Assembly: GCA_013696065.1 (NCBI GenBank)
Contig: JACCZJ010000242.1
Location: 1 to 6,232, forward strand
DNA: 6,232 nt
Direction: 5' to 3'
Source of the DNA: Nocardioidaceae bacterium
GTDB lineage: Bacteria; Actinomycetota; Actinomycetes; Propionibacteriales; Nocardioidaceae
How positions within the stretch are numbered: the stretch's first letter is position 1; each line of letters opens with the position of its first letter. The notes beneath the pieces are model-generated. The model was not told the origin of the DNA and did not search any database. It saw only the letters and a list, made by a program, of their open reading frames with translations. This document shows, piece after piece, positions 1-5,169 of this stretch. Both the position numbers and the translations under genes were made by a program.

Positions 1-288
1 ATCTTCCTCAGGGTGATGCTTCCGCTGGTGAGTTCAGGAGCAGGGGCGCTTGCCGTCTTTACCTTCCTGCAGAACTGGAACAACTTCCTCGTGCCACTGC
101 TGTACCTACCGGGTGGCGAGTACCGGCCATTGACCACGGGCCTGTACCTGTTCCTCGGCGGTCGCTCGATCGATATCGGCCCCCTGGCTGCGGGCACCCT
201 CATCACCATCCTTCCCGTCATGGTGCTATTCATCGCCATGCAGAAGCAGGTTACCGAGGGCTTCCTCGTCGGGGCAGTCAAAGGTTGA
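1..288 (+). CDS. Carbohydrate ABC transporter permease, MalG-type, C-terminal end (5' partial)
   Basis: This is the last 95 residues of an inner-membrane permease of the binding-protein-dependent sugar ABC importers. The reading frame is open from base 1, so the gene begins upstream of the window; family members are usually about 270-300 residues. The first residues, IFLRVMLPLVSSG, fit the end of the EAA loop (the I-x-LP part), which contacts the ATPase subunit. Two hydrophobic segments follow, one around ALAVFTFLQNWNNFLVPLLYL and one around GTLITILPVMVLFIAMQ. The tail, KQVTEGFLVGAVKG, matches the usual ending of MalG/UgpE-type permeases, where a Q(K/R)xxxxGxxxGAVKG pattern is common. The substrate cannot be told from this fragment. 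The gene lies 39 bases before the ADP-ribosylglycohydrolase gene and is probably in the same operon. The partner permease, binding protein and ATPase are expected upstream but are not visible. Confidence 0.9.
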   Translation: MFLRVMLPLVSSGAGALAVFTFLQNWNNFLVPLLYLPGGEYRPLTTGLYLFLGGRSIDIGPLAAGTLITILPVMVLFIAMQKQVTEGFLVGAVKG

Positions 289-315
289 CCTGCTCACCTT
301 CGCCCCTTCCAACGT

Positions 316-320
316 AGGGA
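316..320 (+). promoter_or_regulatory. Ribosome binding site for the ADP-ribosylglycohydrolase gene
   Basis: AGGGA lies 7 bases before the GTG at 328. This good spacing supports GTG 328 as the start, although an ATG occurs nearby at 335 in another frame. Confidence 0.5.
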
Positions 321-327
321 ACAACCA

Positions 328-1665
328 GTGCACGATGTCCTCGACCTGCATGACCTCATCCCTGACGAAGCAGAGCAGCTCGCACAGAGTGGCTACACCG
401 TCGGAACGCTGGAGACGGATGCCCGTCACGCGGCCGTTACGGGCAACGCGGCAAGGCTCGCCGACATCGAGGATGCGCTGGGCCGGCTCGAGCGAAACCC
501 CGACTGGGCATTCGAGGAACCAGACGACGACGCGACCCTGCTCGCTCTCGTGGCTGATGTCTCCTCGATCCGCTTCGACGAGGCGCAGTTGCCGGAGCGG
601 ATCCAGGGCGCGTGGCTCGGTCGAGCGGTCGGCAACACCTTGGGCAAGCCAGTGGAGGGGTTGACCCGAGCCGAGCTCGAGATCTACCTGCGCGCCGCGG
701 GTCAGTGGCCGCTGGCCGGCTACCTGCCGCTGCTCGACCCGCTACCCGACGGTGTGCCGCAGCTTCACTCCTCCGCACCTCTCGCAACGGCAGGACGATT
801 CGTCGATGTGCCGCGCGACGATGACATCGACTGGACGATCCTCGGATTGCACCTCCTCGAGAGATATGGCTGCCAGGTGACCACTGAGCACGTCGCCGCT
901 GAATGGCTCGACAGAGTGCCCTTCACACAGACGTATACGGCGGAGCGGGCGGCCTATCGCAATCTGGTCCACGGTGTCAGGCCGCCTGAGACTGCGACGT
1001 ACCGCAACCCCTATCGGGAGTGGATAGGTGCGCTCATCCGTGGTGATGCCTTCGGATACGCGCACCCCGGCAACCCAGGTCAAGCAGCTCGACTGGCGCT
1101 GGTTGACGCCCGGCTCAGCCACACCGCGAACGGCATCTACGGCGAGATGTGGGCAGCGGGGCTCGTGTCGGCGGCATTGGCGAGCAGCTCCGCGGACGCT
1201 GCGCTGCGCCTCGCGCTTGGCGTGGTGCCCGAACGCTCGCGGCTCGCGGGGACTCTCCGCGCTGTTCTTGAACTTTTCGACAGAGCAGCGACTCACGAGG
1301 ATGCGCTGGACTGGGTCGACTCCACCCTCGGTCACTACCCCTGGGTGCACACCATCAACAATGCTGCGCTCATCTCGATCGGCCTCCTCTGGGGCGAAAG
1401 CTTTATCGATGCTGTCGGAATCTCCATGGCTGGCGGCCGGGACACCGATTCGAACGCCGCGACCGTCGGCAGTGTCTACGGTTCGCTGCATGGAGCGTCG
1501 GCCATACCAGCCGAACTGGTGGGAACGACGCACGTGCACGTGCGAAGCGCGGTGCGCGACTTCGACCGCATCACCATCGACGAGCTGACGGAGCGGACGT
1601 TGCAGGTGATCACGGTGTGCGCGACGCGTGTAGGCAACCGGGCAAAGCCGTTTGGTCATGCTTGA
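328..1665 (+). CDS. ADP-ribosylglycohydrolase family protein
   Basis: This 445-residue cytoplasmic protein belongs to the ADP-ribosylglycohydrolase (DraG/ARH) fold family. These are Mg-dependent enzymes that hydrolyse N- or O-glycosidic bonds of ADP-ribose-like or nucleoside-like substrates. The domain begins near residue 90 with RIQGAWLGRAVGNTLGKPVEG, the family's first Gly-rich motif. The first metal motif is DDDIDWT (164-170) and the second is AGGRDTDSNAATVGSVYG (368-385), where D372 and D374 would bind metal. HTINNAALISIGLLWG (341-356) also fits the family. Residues 1-89 form an acidic N-terminal region that I cannot assign. The GTG start has a good AGGGA site. Its place after a sugar permease and before a GDPD suggests a role in breaking down an imported compound rather than reversing protein ADP-ribosylation. 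E. coli YegU, which sits beside a nucleoside transporter and a sugar kinase, is a comparable arrangement. The family call is firm; the substrate is unknown. Confidence 0.9.
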   Translation: MHDVLDLHDLIPDEAEQLAQSGYTVGTLETDARHAAVTGNAARLADIEDALGRLERNPDWAFEEPDDDATLLALVADVSSIRFDEAQLPERIQGAWLGRAVGNTLGKPVEGLTRAELEIYLRAAGQWPLAGYLPLLDPLPDGVPQLHSSAPLATAGRFVDVPRDDDIDWTILGLHLLERYGCQVTTEHVAAEWLDRVPFTQTYTAERAAYRNLVHGVRPPETATYRNPYREWIGALIRGDAFGYAHPGNPGQAARLALVDARLSHTANGIYGEMWAAGLVSAALASSSADAALRLALGVVPERSRLAGTLRAVLELFDRAATHEDALDWVDSTLGHYPWVHTINNAALISIGLLWGESFIDAVGISMAGGRDTDSNAATVGSVYGSLHGASAIPAELVGTTHVHVRSAVRDFDRITIDELTERTLQVITVCATRVGNRAKPFGHA

Positions 1666-1722
1666 CTTGCTCGAAGGCAGGCCGCAGTCCAGTGAGCTCG
1701 GGGATAGGCAGATCACGTAGTC

Positions 1723-2502
1723 ATGTTGGTGAGACCGCAAGTCTTTCCTCGAACCGCGACCCTGATCGGACATCGTGGCCTCGGCAAGGGAGCGGTACAA
1801 GGTCATGTCGAGAACACCGTGGGTTCATTCCTCGCTGCCCTGAGCGCAGGTATCGACTGGGTTGAAGTCGATGTTCGCCGAACGCAAGATGACGAACTCT
1901 TTGTGGCGCACGATGCCGCATTCGCGGACGGCTGCAACCTCGCCGAGATGACTGGCGGGCAAGCGAGTCGTTACGGAGCCTTGAGGATGCACGAGTTGCT
2001 GGAGGCTTTACCACCCGCAGCCGGCGTGGTGTTCGACGTCAAGTCCTCGATCGAGGACGCGGGCCGGCCCGCTGCTTCCACTACCGCAGCCTTACTCGCC
2101 CGCGCCGGCAAACACTCCATCCGCCATCGCCCAGTGGTTGCCTTGTCCTTTGACCCTGCGGCGTTGAGACACATGCGCGAGCAGCTGCCGAGCATGCCGT
2201 TGGGGTTGCTGACATGGCTGCGTTTCCCCGTCGGGCATGCAGTCGCGGCGGCGGCGCACCTCGATGTGCAGCTGTTGGCGGTTCACGCCGGTTCACTGTG
2301 GCCCAACGCGGCGACAGCACCCGCGGACGTTCCTTCACTGCAACGCGTCGTAACGCGGGTTCACGAGTCGAACCGCCAACTCATGGTCTGGTGTCCAACG
2401 AAGGACCAATCCCCGTCCTTGGTTGCCGCAGGAGTAGATGCCCTGGTTCTCGACGACATACCCCGCCAGCTTCGGGCCCTGCGTACGGCGAGCGAGCAGT
2501 GA
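1723..2502 (+). CDS. Glycerophosphodiester phosphodiesterase (GDPD family)
   Basis: This 259-residue protein is predicted to hydrolyse glycerophosphodiesters to sn-glycerol 3-phosphate and an alcohol. The length is normal for a single-domain bacterial GDPD with a TIM-barrel fold. Family motifs appear in order: GHRG (16-19, catalytic His17), HVENT (28-32), WVEVDVRRTQD (46-56, metal ligands E48 and D50), VAHD (61-64, second catalytic His63), VVFDVKSS (102-109), MVWCP (221-225) and VDALVLDDIP (238-247). At 102-109 most relatives have Glu two residues before the Lys; here it is D105. There is no signal peptide, so it probably acts in the cytoplasm on imported substrate. An in-frame stop at 1705-1707 limits the start to 1708 or later, and ATG 1723 is the first good codon; its nearest purine-rich site, GGGGATAGG (1700-1708), is rather far away. 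It follows the ADP-ribosylglycohydrolase gene by 57 bases, much as ugpQ follows the ugp transporter genes in E. coli. Confidence 0.92.
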   Translation: MLVRPQVFPRTATLIGHRGLGKGAVQGHVENTVGSFLAALSAGIDWVEVDVRRTQDDELFVAHDAAFADGCNLAEMTGGQASRYGALRMHELLEALPPAAGVVFDVKSSIEDAGRPAASTTAALLARAGKHSIRHRPVVALSFDPAALRHMREQLPSMPLGLLTWLRFPVGHAVAAAAHLDVQLLAVHAGSLWPNAATAPADVPSLQRVVTRVHESNRQLMVWCPTKDQSPSLVAAGVDALVLDDIPRQLRALRTASEQ

Positions 2503-2551
2503 TAACGGAAGGAACTTGTCGGAAGTGGAACGTTGGTAATGCCGAGTGAGC

Positions 2552-2564
2552 GCGACTGGGTCGC
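2552..2564. terminator. Weak hairpin between convergent genes, possible bidirectional terminator
   Basis: GCGAC-TGG-GTCGC forms a perfect 5-bp stem with a 3-base loop. A further pair of 6-base arms, ATGCCG (2539-2544) and CGGCAT (2584-2589), encloses it. It sits between the stop codons of the GDPD gene and the convergent phosphatase gene, where a shared terminator is expected. No T-tract follows on either strand, so the call rests mainly on position. Confidence 0.22.
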
Positions 2565-2597
2565 TGCCCACCTGCTGAAAGGCCGGCATGTCGACGG

Positions 2598-3353
2598 TCA
2601 ATCGTCGGAACCGGCGTCGGCGCCTTCTATGACGGCGAGGGTGATGTTGTCGGGTCCACCGGCCTGCATGGCGGCTCGCCACAGCTCCACGGCCGCCTCG
2701 AGGCCGTGATACTTCCCCAAGAGCGAGGCGATGGCCTGCTCCTCGATCGCGTCGGTCAGTCCGTCGCTGCACACCAGATAACGCCCGGTCGGTTCCCACG
2801 GCAGGGTCGTGATGTGAGGGTTGATGGGGGTGTGGTCGACGTTGCCGCCCATCGTCTGGGTCACGATGCTCGTGGTCGTCTCACCGGGAGCGAGCGGTGG
2901 GCTGTCGTCGACGCTCAGACGGGCAAGGCCCTGCTCACCATGGGAGTAGACACGGCTGTCTCCGACGTTGAAGACCACAACTTTGCCCCTTGCCAGCACG
3001 ACACCGGCAACGGTCGTCCCCATGCCCACGCGGGTCGAGTCGCGGTAGGCAGCGTCGTAGACCGCTGAATTGCAGTCATCCAGGGCGGAACGGACTGATG
3101 CGTCGTCAGTGAGCCAGTTGGAGAGACGGGACAACTCCTGCACGACGATCGTGCTGGCGAGGTCACCGCACGGGTGTCCGCCAAGGCCGTCGGCGACCGC
3201 AACCACTAGTGAGCTGTCGATTGGGAATATCAGCGTTTGAGGGGTGAGGGTCGTCGTGGCGCAGGTCGTCCACGGGCCCACCGCGAGGCTATCCTCGTTG
3301 TGGTCTCGCACGAGACCGTCGTGGCTCAAGGTCGAGACTGCTACGTAAGGCAC
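2598..3353 (-). CDS. PP2C-family protein serine/threonine phosphatase
   Basis: This is a soluble metal-dependent (PPM/PP2C) phosphatase that removes phosphate from Ser/Thr residues. It has 251 residues from the chosen start, the size of a bare catalytic domain, with no membrane segment or added sensor domain. Motifs in order, numbered from this start: RDHNED (16-21), VADGLGGH (53-60, metal Asp55), GMGTTVAG (110-117), VFNVGDSRVYS (127-137), CSDGLTD (195-201, metal Asp197) and GGPDNITL (232-239, metal Asp235). All the core metal Asp positions are present, so it should be active. The frame also opens at a TTG (3381-3383), but GGAGG touches that codon and a likely -10 box lies only 6 bases before it. 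GTG 3351-3353, preceded by GGGAGA, is therefore preferred. No Ser/Thr kinase gene is visible nearby, so its partner kinase and targets are unknown. It is transcribed away from the exported glycosidase and converges on the GDPD gene. Confidence 0.93.
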   Translation of the reverse strand: MPYVAVSTLSHDGLVRDHNEDSLAVGPWTTCATTTLTPQTLIFPIDSSLVVAVADGLGGHPCGDLASTIVVQELSRLSNWLTDDASVRSALDDCNSAVYDAAYRDSTRVGMGTTVAGVVLARGKVVVFNVGDSRVYSHGEQGLARLSVDDSPPLAPGETTTSIVTQTMGGNVDHTPINPHITTLPWEPTGRYLVCSDGLTDAIEEQAIASLLGKYHGLEAAVELWRAAMQAGGPDNITLAVIEGADAGSDD

Positions 3354-3356
3354 AGG

Positions 3357-3362
3357 TCTCCC
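3357..3362 (-). promoter_or_regulatory. Ribosome binding site favouring the GTG start of the PP2C gene
   Basis: On the minus strand GGGAGA lies 3 bases before GTG 3351-3353. The competing TTG start at 3381-3383 has GGAGG directly against it with no spacer, a poor arrangement for initiation. Confidence 0.4.
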
Positions 3363-3389
3363 GGATTGAGGTGGCGGACTCAACCTCCG

Positions 3390-3418
3390 ACCCTAGTGGT
3401 CTGTGCGCGATCCGGCAG
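3390..3418 (-). promoter_or_regulatory. Candidate promoter of the PP2C gene
   Basis: On the minus strand CTGCCG (3413-3418) and TAGGGT (3390-3395) are separated by exactly 17 bases, which fits actinobacterial housekeeping promoters (TTGnnn, TAnnnT). Transcription would begin near 3383. That leaves about 30 bases of leader before GTG 3353 and almost none before TTG 3383, so it bears on the choice of start. Confidence 0.4.
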
Positions 3419-3460
3419 ATTGACGCCGCGAAGACACCGCGCCGGGCTCATCCGAAACGC

Positions 3461-3490
3461 TTGCCGTCAAGCCGACGGAGGCAGTAGCCT
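3461..3490 (+). promoter_or_regulatory. Candidate promoter of the exported glycosidase gene
   Basis: TTGCCG (3461-3466) and TAGCCT (3485-3490) are 18 bases apart, resembling an actinobacterial -35/-10 pair. Transcription would begin near 3497, about 45 bases before the GTG at 3542. No operator-like inverted repeat was seen next to it. Confidence 0.35.
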
Positions 3491-3541
3491 CGTCGCGGTG
3501 AGGTCCACCGGTCTTCTAAGAGCGTTCTGTCTCTCCGCAGT

Positions 3542-4945
3542 GTGTCTGACCAATCAGGGCCTTCCCGTTCTCGATCGGCCGGCACACGAACTGCTCCGAT
3601 GCGGCGTGCATCCTTGAACGCCCATAACCCGGCACGCGGGGATGCCGACAGGGATGACGCCGGGCTACCGACAGTAACCCGTCGAGGTGTCGTCTTAGCC
3701 GGACTTGCCGGACTGGCTGGCGCCTCCGCCGTTCCCCTGGCGCGCAGCGCTGCCGCGATCGCACCACCGACTCTGGCGAGCGGCACTCTCCCCTTGGTGC
3801 AGCCGCTCTCGTCCCAACGGATCTATGAGGCCTTCGGTATTTGTTCGCACCCTAACTTCGGGCAGTCCGGTTACCGGTACACCGACAAGTGGATGGCGGC
3901 CCTCGAGTCGATCGGTGCTTCTTATTTCCGAGGCCTGTACTCGCGTGGGTTGACCGCCACGCGGACCACCGTGACCCTCGCCCGTGACGCCGGCATCAAG
4001 TGGGGGATGACGGTCTGCCCGGACGTGTTCTACTCCGACCAGGAACTGGTCCGCCAAATCCAGCACATCGCCGGCAACGCGGCGGATGTCTGTCTCTACA
4101 TCGAAGGAATCAACGAGCCTAACTACGTCCGAGGTGGGAGTCCACCTGCTGACTGGCCGCAGCGTACGGTCGCCAAGCAAAAGGTGATCTGGCAAACGGT
4201 CAAGGCTGACCCACGTCTTGCCCACGTCAAGGTCCTCGGCCCGTCGCTGCACTCCGTGCTCGGTACCGAAACCCAGTACCGGCAGCTGCGCGACGCGGGC
4301 ATCGTGCCCTACATGGAGTACGCAGGCATGCATCGCTATCCCGGAGGGCGGTATCCGAACTATCTGCTCGACCAGCGCCTTGCCTGGGTCGATCGATACT
4401 GGGGTGGGAAACCTGTCTGGATCACCGAGACCGGCTACACGAACGCCCTCCACAGGAGCCAAGGGCACGCGCCGGTGCCCGAGGACGTCAGCGCAGCCTA
4501 CGCGCCATCCGCGCTCCTGGAAACGGTAGACCGGGGGTGCAAGGTTGCGTGGTACGAGCTACTCGACGATCCCGACCTCTTGGCGCAGGACATCGAGAGC
4601 AACTTCGGCATGTACGCCACGGCAGTAAATGACTCACCGCCGTGGCGTGCCAAGCCCGTGGTCGCTGTCATGAAGGCCTTCCTGGCCCAACTGAAGGACC
4701 CGGGCCCTGCATGGGATCCACCGCCGATCCGGCTGAAGGTCACGGCGGACGCTGCCGACGTACGAACGACCGTGGTGGCGAAACGCGACGGGACCACCAC
4801 CCTGCACGTGCGCAGAGCGACCAACTGCTGGGACCCTGCCGCAGGCCAACGCATTGCCGTGACACCGGTTCGGGTGATCGTAGAGACCGCACGCGCCACC
4901 TTCACCTTGGCCGTCGATCACAAAGTGCAGTCCATCCTCATCTGA
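3542..4945 (+). CDS. Tat-exported glycoside hydrolase, clan GH-A type
   Basis: This 467-residue predicted exported enzyme would cleave glycosidic bonds by a retaining mechanism. A twin-arginine signal, TRRGVVLAGLAGLAG (46-60), precedes a hydrophobic Ala/Leu/Gly stretch and a likely cleavage region around ARSAAA (67-72). The catalytic region, about residues 95-385, looks like a TIM barrel. YIEGINEPN (186-194) supplies the acid/base E192, MHRYPGG (263-269) carries a conserved-looking His, and VWITETGYT (292-300) supplies the nucleophile E296. The 104-residue gap between the two glutamates suits clan GH-A (GH5, GH39 and relatives). Residues 395-467 are rich in predicted beta strand and may form a small C-terminal sandwich. 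The start is uncertain: neither GTG 3542 nor ATG 3599 has a clear ribosome binding site, and both keep the Tat signal. I cannot place it in one GH family or name its sugar; a host envelope polysaccharide or an environmental glycan are both possible. Confidence 0.85.
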   Translation: MSDQSGPSRSRSAGTRTAPMRRASLNAHNPARGDADRDDAGLPTVTRRGVVLAGLAGLAGASAVPLARSAAAIAPPTLASGTLPLVQPLSSQRIYEAFGICSHPNFGQSGYRYTDKWMAALESIGASYFRGLYSRGLTATRTTVTLARDAGIKWGMTVCPDVFYSDQELVRQIQHIAGNAADVCLYIEGINEPNYVRGGSPPADWPQRTVAKQKVIWQTVKADPRLAHVKVLGPSLHSVLGTETQYRQLRDAGIVPYMEYAGMHRYPGGRYPNYLLDQRLAWVDRYWGGKPVWITETGYTNALHRSQGHAPVPEDVSAAYAPSALLETVDRGCKVAWYELLDDPDLLAQDIESNFGMYATAVNDSPPWRAKPVVAVMKAFLAQLKDPGPAWDPPPIRLKVTADAADVRTTVVAKRDGTTTLHVRRATNCWDPAAGQRIAVTPVRVIVETARATFTLAVDHKVQSILI

Positions 4946-5169
4946 TTCCAGCAGCTGCCGATGCGGCACATCGTCGGCCACGTGCAGGGGTGCACCGCTC
5001 TCCGCCTTCTGGTATGCCGCCTGGTCGTGCCCGCCCGCTCGTCACCGTCGAGGCGTTCGCCCGCGCCGCACCTGCCGCACCCTCATCTGTGAAACCGCAG
5101 CCTCGACCTGGGAGAATGCACGGTACAGCCCGGCCGCAACGGCCTCGGCTACAGAGAGGATCGTGTTTG
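4946..5169. other. Intergenic stretch with two small hairpins, no gene seen
   Basis: These 224 bases separate the glycosidase stop from the GTPase start. TGCCG-ATG-CGGCA (4956-4968) and GTGCA-GGGG-TGCAC (4982-4995) are perfect 5-bp hairpins just after the glycosidase stop and could act as a weak terminator, although no T-tract follows. The + strand frame of the GTPase is open through the whole stretch, but its translation is a run of Arg, Pro and Ala typical of chance open frames in GC-rich DNA. On the - strand I found no frame with recognisable motifs. No convincing -35/-10 pair for the GTPase gene was found. Confidence 0.4.
5153..5160 (+). promoter_or_regulatory. Ribosome binding site for the GTPase gene
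   Basis: AGAGAGGA lies 9 bases before ATG 5170. It decides between this ATG and earlier in-frame starts at 5014 (ATG), 5089 (GTG) and 5116 (ATG), for which I saw no comparable site. Confidence 0.55.

Noticed and set aside
742..1806. A 354-residue open frame on the - strand opposite the ADP-ribosylglycohydrolase gene
   Set aside because: It is rich in Arg, Ser and Cys with no family motif, while the + strand frame carries clear catalytic motifs; it is a GC-bias shadow.
1..2502. The idea that the ADP-ribosylglycohydrolase is an antitoxin or defence component
   Set aside because: No ADP-ribosyltransferase toxin or defence gene is adjacent; the neighbours are a sugar-type permease and a GDPD, which fit metabolism better.
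3498..3617. A possible leaderless short ORF beginning with GTG at 3498, close to the predicted transcription start, and overlapping the glycosidase start
   Set aside because: Its 39 residues show no motif, it has no independent support, and the predicted start site is only approximate.
3701..3720. A short repetitive stretch (GGACTTGCCGGACTGGCTGG)
   Set aside because: It encodes the Leu-Ala-Gly repeat of the Tat signal hydrophobic core and needs no other explanation.
3695..4468. A 257-residue open frame on the - strand opposite the glycosidase gene
   Set aside because: It shows no recognisable domain and lies wholly within a gene with strong motifs on the other strand.
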